64,000 nucleotides of DNA, taken from NCBI RefSeq assembly GCF_007558825.1, contig NZ_VLTK01000003.1:248001-312000 (forward strand), in the 5' to 3' direction. The translations under genes were made by a program, and so were the position numbers. The notes below the pieces were generated by a model. The model did not search any database, was not told where the DNA came from, and saw only the letters and a program-made list of their open reading frames with translations. Below are positions 44,239-53,374 of the stretch, piece by piece. Within the stretch, counting starts at the first letter, position 1, and each line of letters begins with the position of its first letter. Source of the stretch: Brevibacterium aurantiacum. Its GTDB lineage: Bacteria > Actinomycetota > Actinomycetes > Actinomycetales > Brevibacteriaceae.

Positions 44239-45561
44239 TCAGGCGGCGGCCGATGCCTTCGCTGCGGCAGCGGCGAAGCCCTTGTCGATGTCGGCGATGA
44301 TGTCGTCGCTGCCTTCGAGTCCCACGGACAGACGCACGAAGGCGGGATTCACGCCGGCGGCAATCTGTGCTTCTTCGTCCAGCTGGGCATGGGTCGTCGA
44401 TGCCGGGTGGATGACCAGCGAGCGGACGTCGCCGATATTGGCCACGTGGGAGTGCAGTTCAAGGGCATCGACGAATGCCACAGCGGCGTCGAAGCCTCCG
44501 GCGATGTCGAAGCCAAGGACCGATCCGACACCGTTCGGCAGGTACCTCTTGGCTTTATCGTGCCAGGGGCTGGACTCGAGTCCGGCGAAGGCGACCCGGC
44601 TGACCTGTTCGTGGTTCTCGAGGTAGGCGGCAACCTTGTTCGCGTTCTCGACATGGCGGTCGATGCGCAGGCTCAGGGTTTCGATTCCCTGGGCGATGAG
44701 GAATGCATTGAACGGGCTGGCGGCCGGTCCGAGGTCGCGCAGACCCTGCACACGGGCCTTGAGGCCGAAGGAGACGTTTGCGCCGAACGGCGAATCCGCG
44801 CCGAGATCGCGAGCGTAGACCAGACCGTTGTAGGACTCATCCGGGGTGTTGAAGCCGGGGAACTTCTCCGGCTGCGTGCCGTAGTCGAAGTTTCCGCTGT
44901 CGATGACGACACCGGCGATCGAGTTGCCGTGTCCGCCGAGGTATTTCGTGGCCGAGTGGAGGACGACGTCGGCACCGTGCTCGATCGGGCGCACCAGGTA
45001 GGGGGTGGCCAGTGTGTTGTCGGTGAAGAGCGGAACACCGGCCTCGTGTGCGACGTCAGCTACAGCGGCAATGTCGAGGACATCGGAGCGGGGGTTGGAG
45101 ACAACCTCGGCGAAGAAGAGCTTGGTGTTGTCCTGCACTGCTGACTTCCAGCCATCGAGGTCATCGACGTCGACGAATGTGGTCTCGATGCCCAGCTTGC
45201 GCAGGGTCACGTGAAGCAGGTTGTAGGTTCCGCCGTAGAGGCTGGAACTGGCCACAATGTGGTCACCGGCCTCAGCGATGTTCGTGATCGCCAGCAGGGC
45301 TGCTGACTGTCCCGATGCTGTGAGTACGGCGTGGACGCCGCCTTCGAGGTCGGCGATGCGGTTCTCCACGACCTCAGTGGTCGGGTTGGTGATGCGGGTG
45401 TAGATAGGGCCGAGCTCTGCGAGTGCGAAGCGATTCGCGGCAGTCTCATTGCTGTCGAAGACGAACGAGGTCGTCTGGTGGATGGGCAGCGCGCGGGCCC
45501 CGGTAACCGGATCGGGTGTCTGACCGGCGTGGATCTGGCGGGTTTCGAATGACTGAGCCAT
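44239..45561 (-). CDS. metY: O-acetylhomoserine sulfhydrylase
   Basis: PLP enzyme of 440 residues that makes homocysteine from O-acetylhomoserine and sulfide. The PLP lysine lies in HSATKYLGGHG. YTRITNPTTEVVE and SGQSAALLAI near the N-terminus and VRLSVGLEGSDDI near the end are family motifs. GAAGGAGAC precedes the ATG. A group of spaced GTCAY repeats lies 110-146 bases upstream; no SAM riboswitch core is seen in the leader. Confidence 0.95.
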   Translation of the reverse strand: MAQSFETRQIHAGQTPDPVTGARALPIHQTTSFVFDSNETAANRFALAELGPIYTRITNPTTEVVENRIADLEGGVHAVLTASGQSAALLAITNIAEAGDHIVASSSLYGGTYNLLHVTLRKLGIETTFVDVDDLDGWKSAVQDNTKLFFAEVVSNPRSDVLDIAAVADVAHEAGVPLFTDNTLATPYLVRPIEHGADVVLHSATKYLGGHGNSIAGVVIDSGNFDYGTQPEKFPGFNTPDESYNGLVYARDLGADSPFGANVSFGLKARVQGLRDLGPAASPFNAFLIAQGIETLSLRIDRHVENANKVAAYLENHEQVSRVAFAGLESSPWHDKAKRYLPNGVGSVLGFDIAGGFDAAVAFVDALELHSHVANIGDVRSLVIHPASTTHAQLDEEAQIAAGVNPAFVRLSVGLEGSDDIIADIDKGFAAAAAKASAAA

Positions 45562-45671
45562 GATGTCTCCTTCGGATGCGACGGGTTCGCCCGCAATCGT
45601 TCATGCGGGTGATGCGAGTGGTGGTGATGGCTCTACTCTCATGGACTCTGTGACTTCCCCGATGTGATCTC

Positions 45672-45707
45672 GTCATCTTCGTGTCATGTGTCGTCATGTT
45701 CCGTCAC
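45672..45707. repeat. Four helically spaced GTCAY repeats upstream of metY
   Basis: GTCAT at 45672, 45683 and 45693 and GTCAC at 45703 are spaced 11, 10 and 10 bases, so they face the same side of the helix. They lie between the dnaE2 stop and metY. Confidence 0.55.
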
Positions 45708-45713
45708 ACATCA

Positions 45714-48700
45714 TCAGCGGAAGTTGCGGGCCTTGGTCGGCAGCTGCACCTCGAGCGGGATGAGCTTGTGGGCGTAGAGGCTCACGACCTCTCCCCCGCG
45801 TTGGATCAGCCCGGTGACCACGAGCGCGTTGCGCGAGGTCGCGATCGGCCGGAACCGTTTCATCAGCCCGGCAGTGGCGACGACGTTGAGCATCCCGAAT
45901 TCGTCCTCGAGGTTGATGAATGTGATCCCCGAGGCGGTGGCCGGGCGCTGTCGGTGTGTGACGATGGCGGCCACCGTCATCCGGGTCCCGTCCGCAGCCG
46001 CTGCGGCATCCGCCGTCGAGGCATAACCCCGTTCGATCAGGGACGCTCGCAGGATCTCGGTCGGGTATCCGTCGACGGTGATTCCGGTGGAGAAGAGTTC
46101 GGCCAGGGTCGTGTCGAAGGCATCCATGGTCGGCAGGCTCGGCGCCGAGGAGATCGTGGCGGTTCCCGGGAGCACGCCCGGGTGTGCTCCCGCGACGCCT
46201 CCGGCCAGCCACAGTGCCTGTCTGCGGTCGAGATCGAAGCTGCTCAGCGCCCCTGCGGTGGCGAGCCCTTCGAGTGCCTGCTTTCCGATTCCGGTCCTCT
46301 CCGCCAGGTCCGTCACCGAGGTGAATGGTGCGTTCGCGCGTTCGGTCACGATCACCTCGGCGAAGGAGCCGACATGGGCCACCGAGTCCAGACCCAACCG
46401 GATCCCGAACTCGCCTGAGGTCTCGACGCGCTCCAGATCGCTGCCGGCCATCGAGTGGCGAATGTCCACGGGCAGGATCTTCACACCGTGGCGACGGGCG
46501 TCGGCGACGAGGGACTGCGGTGAGTAGAAGCCCATCGGCTGACTGCGCAGCAGCCCCACGGTGAACGCCGCATGGTGATGATATTTGAACCAGGCCGACT
46601 GGTAGACGAGGTTCGCGAAGCTGATCGCATGGGATTCGGGGAACCCGTAGTTCGCGAACGCGGCAATCGTGGAGAAGATGGACTCCGCGGTCTCCTCGTC
46701 GACGCCCTTGGCTGCGGCACCGGTCTGGAACTTCTGCGCCAGTTCGGTCATCCGCTTCTCTGACCGCCGTGATCCCATGGCCTGCCGCAGCTGGTCGGCG
46801 TCGGCACCGGTGAAGCCGCCGACGTCGATGGCCATCTGCATGAGCTGCTCTTGGAACAGCGGTACCCCGTAGGTCTTGGCCAGGGACTTCTGCAGCAGCG
46901 GGTGGAGGTATTCAACCTCGTCGAGGCCCTGCCGTCTGCGGATGTAGGGGTGGACGGACCCGCCCTGGATGGGGCCGGGCCGAATGAGTGCGACCTGGAC
47001 GGCGAGATCGTAGAACGTCTCGGGACGCAGACGGGGAAGGGTCGCCAGCTGGGCTCGCGATTCGACCTGGAAGACACCCACCGCATCGGCCTTCTGCAGC
47101 ATCTCGTAGACACGGTTGTCCTCGTCGTCGATGTGGGCGCGTTCGATGAGCTCACCCGTGTGCCGGTGGACGAGATCGACCATCTCGTGCAGTGCTGTGA
47201 GCATGCCCAGCCCCAACAGGTCGAACTTCACCAGGTCCATGGCGGCGCAGTCGTCCTTGTCCCATTGGACGACGGTGCGATGCCCCATCGTGGCCTTCTC
47301 GATCGGGACGACCTCACCGATGGGACGGTCGGCAAGGATCATGCCACCGGAGTGGATGCCCAGGTGACGGGGTGAGCCCAGGAGGTCACCGGCGATTCTG
47401 AGCACCGGGGCCGGGACCGGGGAATCCTCGGCTTCGGGCAGGGTCGACCAGCGGTTGCTGGCTTTTGAGAACGCATCCTGCTGACCGGGTTCGTAACCCA
47501 GGCTGAAGGCCGCATCCCTGATCGCCGACTTCGCCCGATAGGTGATGACGTTCGCGACCTGAGCGGCCCGTTCACGGCCGAAATGATCATAGACGTATTG
47601 GATGACCTCCTCCCTCCTGCCCGATTCGATGTCGATGTCGATGTCCGGATAGCCCTTGCGATCCGGTGAGAGGAAACGGTCGAAGAGGAGTTCATGCTTG
47701 ACCGCGTCGACGGCGGTGATGTCGAGGACGTAGCAGACGGCGGAGTTCGCAGCCGAGCCTCTGCCCTGGCAGAAGATGGCCACCCGATGGCAGAACTCGG
47801 TGATGTCGTAGACGATGAGGAAGTATCCGCAGAACCCCAGCGTCGCGATCATGTTCATCTCCCGATCGAGCTGCGCCCATGCCTTCGGGTTCGCAGTCCG
47901 GGATCCGTAGCGTCTGGCACCGCGGTCTTCAATGAGCTCGCGCAGATATTCTTCGGCCCCGCGGGCATCGGGCATCGGAGCACGCGGCAGATCCGGACGA
48001 GCCGAGTTGAGGACGAAGGAGCATTCCTGGCCGATGGCCACCGCGTTCTCCAAGGCCTGCCGAGGGAAGCGTGCGGCCATCTCCTCGCCCGTATGGATCC
48101 GGGCATTCGCTGTCGCCGGCAGCCACCCGGCCAGCTCGTCGAGGGACAGTCGAGACCTCACCGAGGCCCTCACCTGCGCGGACTTCCATTGCGCTCGGGT
48201 AGCGAAGTGCACACTGTTGCTGGCTACGACCGGCAGATTGGTCCGCTGTGCAAGCTCGCCGAGGTGGCGCAGCCGTTCATCGTCGTCCGGGGTTCCGTCC
48301 CGGCTGAGTTCGACCGCTATCCGGTCGGCTCCGAAGAGTGCGATGAGCTCACGCAGGGCTCCGAGCCCACCGTCGGAATCATTCAGGGCTCGGCGCAGGG
48401 GACCTTTGCGACAGCCGGTGAGGATCGTCCAGTCCCCGCTCATCGCGGCCAGCTCTTCGAGACCGAACACCGGCCGGTTCTTCTCCCCTGCCAGGTTGGC
48501 CTCGGTGATGGCCATCGACAGTCGGTGATACCCCTCGACTCCGCGGGCAAGGACTAAAAGGTGGGTGGCGTCGGGATCGGTCTGGCCGGGGATCTTCTCC
48601 TCCAACCCCACGGACAGCTCCGCGCCGAAGACGGTAGGCAGTCCCACCTCGGCGGCGGCATGGGCGAACCGCACCGCACCGTAGAGACCATTGTGATCGG

Positions 48701-49067
48701 TCAGCGCTAAGGACCTCAGCCCCGCGGCCGCACCTGCGGCCACGAGATCCTCAGGGTCGGAAGCCCCATCGAGGAAGCTGAACTGGGAGTGCACATGCAG
48801 CTCGGCCCACTCGACGGTCGAAGTGCGCAGAATGGGCCCCTGGCCAGGTCCCGAATACCGGCCGGTGCCATCGGAGCCGCCGGGTCCCACCGATACCTGA
48901 TGGCGGTCGGGGCGGGAGAAGGCGGGCGCGTCGGATCCGTCGGCGTGTTCGTCAACCGTCTGCCTGTTGACCGTCTGCCTGTCGGCGACCTGTTTGCGGC
49001 TGGTCTGTTTGCCCTCCAGCCTCTGAGCCAGCTGGGACCAGGGTGTGCGCGGATTCGAGAAGCCCAT
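45714..49067 (-). CDS. dnaE2: Error-prone DNA polymerase III alpha subunit DnaE2
   Basis: Translesion polymerase of the ImuA'-ImuB-DnaE2 mutasome, 1117 residues. After an 80-residue linker comes a PHP domain (WAELHVHSQFSFLDGAS). The catalytic acidic motif PDIDIDIESGRR is present, as are GRGSAANSAVCYVLDITAVD and the C-terminal OB region. The ATG at 49067 begins MGFSNPRTPWSQL and shares one base with the imuB stop (TGATG). The upstream frame inside imuB is not used. Two 15-base tandem repeats in the linker encode RQTVN and RQTVD. Confidence 0.95.
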   Translation of the reverse strand: MGFSNPRTPWSQLAQRLEGKQTSRKQVADRQTVNRQTVDEHADGSDAPAFSRPDRHQVSVGPGGSDGTGRYSGPGQGPILRTSTVEWAELHVHSQFSFLDGASDPEDLVAAGAAAGLRSLALTDHNGLYGAVRFAHAAAEVGLPTVFGAELSVGLEEKIPGQTDPDATHLLVLARGVEGYHRLSMAITEANLAGEKNRPVFGLEELAAMSGDWTILTGCRKGPLRRALNDSDGGLGALRELIALFGADRIAVELSRDGTPDDDERLRHLGELAQRTNLPVVASNSVHFATRAQWKSAQVRASVRSRLSLDELAGWLPATANARIHTGEEMAARFPRQALENAVAIGQECSFVLNSARPDLPRAPMPDARGAEEYLRELIEDRGARRYGSRTANPKAWAQLDREMNMIATLGFCGYFLIVYDITEFCHRVAIFCQGRGSAANSAVCYVLDITAVDAVKHELLFDRFLSPDRKGYPDIDIDIESGRREEVIQYVYDHFGRERAAQVANVITYRAKSAIRDAAFSLGYEPGQQDAFSKASNRWSTLPEAEDSPVPAPVLRIAGDLLGSPRHLGIHSGGMILADRPIGEVVPIEKATMGHRTVVQWDKDDCAAMDLVKFDLLGLGMLTALHEMVDLVHRHTGELIERAHIDDEDNRVYEMLQKADAVGVFQVESRAQLATLPRLRPETFYDLAVQVALIRPGPIQGGSVHPYIRRRQGLDEVEYLHPLLQKSLAKTYGVPLFQEQLMQMAIDVGGFTGADADQLRQAMGSRRSEKRMTELAQKFQTGAAAKGVDEETAESIFSTIAAFANYGFPESHAISFANLVYQSAWFKYHHHAAFTVGLLRSQPMGFYSPQSLVADARRHGVKILPVDIRHSMAGSDLERVETSGEFGIRLGLDSVAHVGSFAEVIVTERANAPFTSVTDLAERTGIGKQALEGLATAGALSSFDLDRRQALWLAGGVAGAHPGVLPGTATISSAPSLPTMDAFDTTLAELFSTGITVDGYPTEILRASLIERGYASTADAAAAADGTRMTVAAIVTHRQRPATASGITFINLEDEFGMLNVVATAGLMKRFRPIATSRNALVVTGLIQRGGEVVSLYAHKLIPLEVQLPTKARNFR
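48955..48984 (-). repeat. 15-bp tandem repeat in the dnaE2 linker
   Basis: Two adjacent 15-base units differ at one base and keep the frame, encoding RQTVN-RQTVD-like repeats in the disordered N-terminal linker of DnaE2. Confidence 0.7.
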
Positions 49068-50722
49068 CAGCGGTACCGGCCGGTGATGTACCACTGGCCG
49101 TTCTCCTTGCTCAGCAGCAGTGCCTGCCCCGAGTCGGTGACGACCTGCAGCCGGGTTCGGTAGATGGCTTTCGTCGGATCCCACCAACCGGATTCGACAG
49201 GCCAGGAACCCGAATAGTCAATGACCGCCTCGGCGGTTCCGGTTGGGAAGCGGATCGCATACGGCGCCGACTCCAGGCCAGCGGGACGTGCTCCCACCGG
49301 TCGGCCTCCCGCGGCGAGCACGTCGACGGGCAGACGTTCGACCGTCGTCGGTCGGGGGGCGTGCAGTGCCCCGGGCCAGGGTGCGCCGGGGCTGCGCACA
49401 GGTGATGCCGCTTGCTGCCACGGTGTCCACAGGTTCGTCTCGGCCGGATCCCATCCGCCCTGCAGCCCCGGGACCAGGACCGAATCGGGACCGAACAGTC
49501 CCTGCAGTCGCTCCAGCGTGTGGGTGACCTGTCCGGTGTTCTCATCGAACAGGCTCTTCGTCGCACCGATGGGGGTGGTCAGCTCTGCGGCCACGAGGCC
49601 CAGAGCGATGATGCCCTCTTCGGAGAAGTCTTCCGGGTCGGGACCGGGCTCGTCGGGAGCCGACCCGAACTCGGGAGTCGACCCGAGCTGAGGTGCGGCC
49701 GGTCCCTTTCGAGCGGCCCCTGCCAACCATCCCTCTGCCTGCCACCGCAGACGATCGGCGATGGTGTTCTCGTTCATGTCCTCGATCCGCCAAGTCCGCT
49801 TCGAGGACTGCCCTGAGACAGCGATGAGCTCGATTGTGATCTGCGTGCACACGAGCCCTCGGCGCCGCACTGTCGTCAGCAGGTCGGCGGCGAGCTGGCG
49901 GGTCAGGAATCCCAAAGTGTCGCTGCGGGTGGTCGGTGTGTCCAGACCGAGTTCGACATTGAGTCGTTCCTCCCGGACATGATCATTCAACGGCGTCCAC
50001 TCGGTTCCTGTGGCCAGATCGTGCGCGCGTTTGCCCAGTGCCCCGAATCGTGAGTTCACGTCCCGCGCGTCGATGTCGGCCAGGTCCCCCAGGGTCCGCA
50101 GACCCAGCTGGGTGAAGGTGTCGATGAGTTCGGTCGCGCCTGCCCCGGCATATTCGAGGGTGCTGATCGGCTGAGCGGCCAAGAACTCCGTGGTCTGCCC
50201 TGGCTCGACCCGGCGCGCCTGCCCCGCGGCGAGGACTGCCGCGAACACGGTGTCGGCAATGCCGGGGAAGAACTCCCACCCGGTGACCGATACGAGTGCG
50301 GAGATCAGCGCCTCCACGGCGGTGGGCTCATCGTCATAGCCGTGTTTGAGCGAGTCGAGGGGAATGGCGAGCGTGCCGGGGCTGAGCAGAGTGAACCGCG
50401 CCACGAGTTCTTCGAGCGCTCCGACTCCTGCGGAGAAGTGCCTGTTGTCTGCCTCCTCGTCCCAGGCCACCACGTGTGCTTCGGGACAGCGGTACCCGAC
50501 CGCACGTTTGTTGTTGCCCAGAGCGATTCCGGCTGCGCGCGCAGGCGCATTGGCTGCCATCACCTTGCCCCCGCTGAGAACCGCCACCGGAGTGCGAGGG
50601 CTGAGGTCATGCTCGGTCGCGGCCGCCACCGCGGACCAATCGGGGACGGTCAGAACCAGCGTGCGACGGTCAGCGGTGCCGGTGCGCACAGCCCTGGGCT
50701 CAGCAGCGGCGTCAGCTGACAC
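49067..50722 (-). CDS. imuB: Inactive Y-family polymerase ImuB
   Basis: Mutasome adaptor of 551 residues with the Y-family fold. The catalytic acidic residues are absent: the first motif reads LVLTVPDWSAVAA in place of the usual D-x-D/ FF(A) pattern, and the SIDE segment is lost (LSPGTLAIPLDS). Mycobacterial ImuB is likewise catalytically dead and bridges DnaE2 and the beta clamp. The start is a GTG overlapping imuA' by 11 bases. A low-complexity Pro/Asp/Gly stretch lies near residue 360. Confidence 0.93.
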   Translation of the reverse strand: MSADAAAEPRAVRTGTADRRTLVLTVPDWSAVAAATEHDLSPRTPVAVLSGGKVMAANAPARAAGIALGNNKRAVGYRCPEAHVVAWDEEADNRHFSAGVGALEELVARFTLLSPGTLAIPLDSLKHGYDDEPTAVEALISALVSVTGWEFFPGIADTVFAAVLAAGQARRVEPGQTTEFLAAQPISTLEYAGAGATELIDTFTQLGLRTLGDLADIDARDVNSRFGALGKRAHDLATGTEWTPLNDHVREERLNVELGLDTPTTRSDTLGFLTRQLAADLLTTVRRRGLVCTQITIELIAVSGQSSKRTWRIEDMNENTIADRLRWQAEGWLAGAARKGPAAPQLGSTPEFGSAPDEPGPDPEDFSEEGIIALGLVAAELTTPIGATKSLFDENTGQVTHTLERLQGLFGPDSVLVPGLQGGWDPAETNLWTPWQQAASPVRSPGAPWPGALHAPRPTTVERLPVDVLAAGGRPVGARPAGLESAPYAIRFPTGTAEAVIDYSGSWPVESGWWDPTKAIYRTRLQVVTDSGQALLLSKENGQWYITGRYR

Positions 50723-51401
50723 TGCGGATCACCGGCCGTTCGAATACACCCTCAGATGGGGAAGGTGCGGGTGCCTCGGCAGGAGTCCCGTCCGGTCCGG
50801 GCAACAGGAACCGGTGGACGCCGGTCTGAGATCGGGCCTGCACGAGGCAGGAGCGGAGACGTCCATGGCCGTGTTCCGTGCCCGACCACTGTGTATCGGT
50901 GATCTCGATCTGCTCCGTGCTTCCAGGCATCGACGTCAGACTGATGAGGCTGATCTTACGTTCGCGCACCTTCGCCAGCAGCCGGGCGCGTTCCCCAGCG
51001 CTGGGCAGAAATCCCGGGTCGATGACGAGGATATCGAAGGACTCGATGAGGATGGAGGCCACCCGCAGCCAGTCCTCGGCGGGGGTGACGAGGTTGACGA
51101 AATGGTCGAGGTCAACGCCCAGATCGGCAATGGACGACACGGCTGGTTCTCCGAGTCCGATGCCGGCGCACCATTTCTGCTCCTGGGTTGCGACGGCGAT
51201 CGCAGCGAGAGCACAGCTCAAGGACTGGCCCCCGGTCAGTGTCACGATCTCACCCCTGGGAAGACCGCCTCGCCGAAACATCGGTGCCAGCACCGGATCC
51301 ACAGCGCGGGGGGCAGGCCCATCGAACAGAGCAGTGGCCGTGGAGATACCCATCTCCCGGCTGAGCTGTTCAACGAGTGGTACTGCAGACATGACATCCA
51401 T
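50712..51401 (-). CDS. imuA': ImuA' mutasome protein (RecA-like fold without P-loop)
   Basis: Protein of 229 residues related to mycobacterial ImuA', which couples to ImuB and RecA in damage-induced mutagenesis. The RecA-like start RRGGLPRGEIVTLTGGQSLSCA lacks the Walker A GKT, as in other ImuA' proteins; the text is split here only for length. The first ATG is two bases from the LexA box; the fourth codon (ATG at 51392) is an alternative start with more leader room. The gene heads the imuA'-imuB-dnaE2 operon. Confidence 0.88.
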   Translation of the reverse strand: MDVMSAVPLVEQLSREMGISTATALFDGPAPRAVDPVLAPMFRRGGLPRGEIVTLTGGQSLSCALAAIAVATQEQKWCAGIGLGEPAVSSIADLGVDLDHFVNLVTPAEDWLRVASILIESFDILVIDPGFLPSAGERARLLAKVRERKISLISLTSMPGSTEQIEITDTQWSGTEHGHGRLRSCLVQARSQTGVHRFLLPGPDGTPAEAPAPSPSEGVFERPVIRSVS

Positions 51402-51403
51402 TA

Positions 51404-51419
51404 TCGAACTAGTGTTCTA
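51404..51419 (-). promoter_or_regulatory. LexA (SOS) box upstream of imuA'
   Basis: TCGAAC-TAGT-GTTCTA differs at one base from the actinobacterial SOS consensus TCGAAC-N4-GTTCGA. It lies directly before imuA' and 12 bases after the stop of the HNH gene, so it should repress the mutasome operon until DNA damage. Confidence 0.85.
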
Positions 51420-51431
51420 AATAGGCAAGAT

Positions 51432-53111
51432 TTACGCAGCGGCATTGTTCGCCCGGGCGTGTCGCCATTCCGCTTCGAACATCCACGCAATGCAATAGTC
51501 CAGGCTGAAGCCGTACCCACCGCCGAGAGTGCTCGGATCCGCTTCGGCTACCGCCTTTTCGGCAACTTTCACCAGCCGCGCAGTGTCGAAGACGTGGCGC
51601 CCTCGCCTCCTCTCCTCGAGGGGAAGCAGCTGCGAGCCGTCGGGCAGGAAGAAGGCGAATGCCGCCTGTCCGTCCAGCGTTCCGGCGAATGGTGCTGGGG
51701 TCCGTGAGATATTCAACTCATATTTGTGCACCGCCGTGTGGTGCGTGCGGCAGAGCAGGATGAGATTGTCCAGGTCCGTCGCTCCGCCCTGTGACCACGG
51801 ACGGATATGGGGAGCGTCGCACCTCCTGCGGGCGCGGCAGCCCGGGAACTGGCATCCCATGTCCCGTGCGCTCAGCGCCAGGCGTTGGCGTCTGCTCACC
51901 AGCCTCTTCGAACGGCCGAGCATGAGCACGTCTCCGTCGGCGTCCTTGATCGCCCCGCTGATCAGGGCTTCGCAGCTCAGCCGTTCCGCCGTCGCCGAGG
52001 TGATGCCTCCGAAGCCGTCAACCCGACAGGTCAGGTCCCTCTTCCCGACCACAGACGTCCCCGCGGGGACGTCGTAGAGGACAGCATCGGTGGTCTCGTG
52101 CTCGGTAGTCTCGTACTCGGCGTCTGCAGCATTGAGGGCACCGAATCTGGTCACCACCTCGGCGGAGGCATGCACGAGCATGCGGGCGCGGTCGACGTCA
52201 ACGGTGCCGGACGACTCTGCCTGCGGAAACGCATGCACGATCTCCATCAGGCACATGACCTGCGAGATCGGCTCATACGGCGGCTTCTCAACCTGCTCGT
52301 CCGTGTCGACCTCTTCCGTGTCGGACTGCCCATTCGTGCCGGACTGCTGTTCGAGGACATGCCGAGCAGCGTCGAGCATCGAGGAGAACTCAGCGGCTTC
52401 ATCCTCGCCCAGGTCGATCGTGATGCGGATCCGCCCGGGTTCGGTGGTCCGCATACTCAAGCTGTCGCGTGGAAGGAAGCGGGGTGGCCCACCGGCCTCG
52501 TTCGCGTCGGACAGCTGGAGGTAGTTGCGAGTTATCACACCGATCTGGCTTCCGGTGGAGACATCGGCTAAGCGCAAGGCCTCCTCATCAGGGATCCGCC
52601 CCACCAGCCTGGTGACCTCGCGCACCTTGGAGAAGCTGACATTCCCCTCCCCCAGACTCTCCTTGACCTTGGGCATTTCGCGCAGCGCCATCATCACGCG
52701 GACGTATTCACGTGCGGTATGTGCGCTGACAGCAGCGATGTGCATGACCCACTGAGGCAGCGATGTCACGCCCACCCACTGTGCCCACAGACCTCGGCGT
52801 TCGACCTCGTCGATGAGTGCAATGACACGGGCATGGCAGAAGGCGATGCACGAGATGTTGCGTCGAATGTCGGCAACCAGCTCCTCGGAGGTGAGGTCGC
52901 CGAGGCCAGTCCCTGTGTCCGCCTGAGGATCCGCATCCGTCTCACCGCCAGCGCGACGTCCAGGGCTCGGCTCGGCGTGCGGAGCTTCCGCCTGCGCCCT
53001 CGAGTCTCTGCTGTGGTCGCTGGGATCGACGCTCATCGATTTGAGAATCTCTGAATCTGAGAACGGATCCGGATAGTCCTCAAATGGATCTGCCGCCGTG
53101 TTCTCGACCAT
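51432..53111 (-). CDS. DUF222/HNH endonuclease family protein
   Basis: Protein of 559 residues of the multicopy actinobacterial 13E12-type family. Residues about 65-330 are the helical DUF222 domain; the HNH motif near residues 440-490 has CQFPGCRARRRCDAPHIRPW, then SQGGATDLDNLILLCRTHH, with paired cysteines and histidines. AAGGTGGG lies before the ATG at 53111; longer readings upstream are less supported. The target DNA and role are unknown. It ends 30 bases before the SOS-controlled imuA' gene on the same strand. Confidence 0.88.
   Translation of the reverse strand: MVENTAADPFEDYPDPFSDSEILKSMSVDPSDHSRDSRAQAEAPHAEPSPGRRAGGETDADPQADTGTGLGDLTSEELVADIRRNISCIAFCHARVIALIDEVERRGLWAQWVGVTSLPQWVMHIAAVSAHTAREYVRVMMALREMPKVKESLGEGNVSFSKVREVTRLVGRIPDEEALRLADVSTGSQIGVITRNYLQLSDANEAGGPPRFLPRDSLSMRTTEPGRIRITIDLGEDEAAEFSSMLDAARHVLEQQSGTNGQSDTEEVDTDEQVEKPPYEPISQVMCLMEIVHAFPQAESSGTVDVDRARMLVHASAEVVTRFGALNAADAEYETTEHETTDAVLYDVPAGTSVVGKRDLTCRVDGFGGITSATAERLSCEALISGAIKDADGDVLMLGRSKRLVSRRQRLALSARDMGCQFPGCRARRRCDAPHIRPWSQGGATDLDNLILLCRTHHTAVHKYELNISRTPAPFAGTLDGQAAFAFFLPDGSQLLPLEERRRGRHVFDTARLVKVAEKAVAEADPSTLGGGYGFSLDYCIAWMFEAEWRHARANNAAA
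52054..52073. repeat. 20-bp perfect palindrome inside the HNH gene
   Basis: GACGTCCCCGCGGGGACGTC reads the same on both strands and encodes part of DVPAGTS. Its 16-base core recurs at 53319-53334. Confidence 0.75.
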
Positions 53112-53316
53112 GGTTCCCACCTTTCCCCTTCGGCCCCTGTGACCGTTCGGTTCGCGAGTCCCCATGACCTCGAACCAGACTTTCACCATACGAGGCACCG
53201 CTGACATGACGTCCGGATCATCATGATCCACTCTGATGAATCCGCTTGTCATCTTCTAATCTAATTCGACTTCTCAATGTAGATGTTCTAGATGATACGA
53301 ATCCTCCGAATGTGAA

Positions 53317-53336
53317 TGCGTCCCCGCGGGGACGCA
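53317..53336. repeat. 20-bp perfect palindrome between HNH and methyltransferase genes
   Basis: TGCGTCCCCGCGGGGACGCA, 39 bases before the methyltransferase start and about 200 bases before the HNH gene. It has no spacer for a loop and no T-run, so an operator or protein-binding site is as likely as a terminator. Confidence 0.7.
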
Positions 53337-53374
53337 CCAGGCTCAATCGCAGCGTCACACCGTAGGCTGTTCGC

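Noticed and set aside
45562-45671. SAM riboswitch in the metY leader
   Set aside because: No SAM-I, SAM-II or SAM-IV core pattern could be made out; only a short GGGCGAACCC hairpin.
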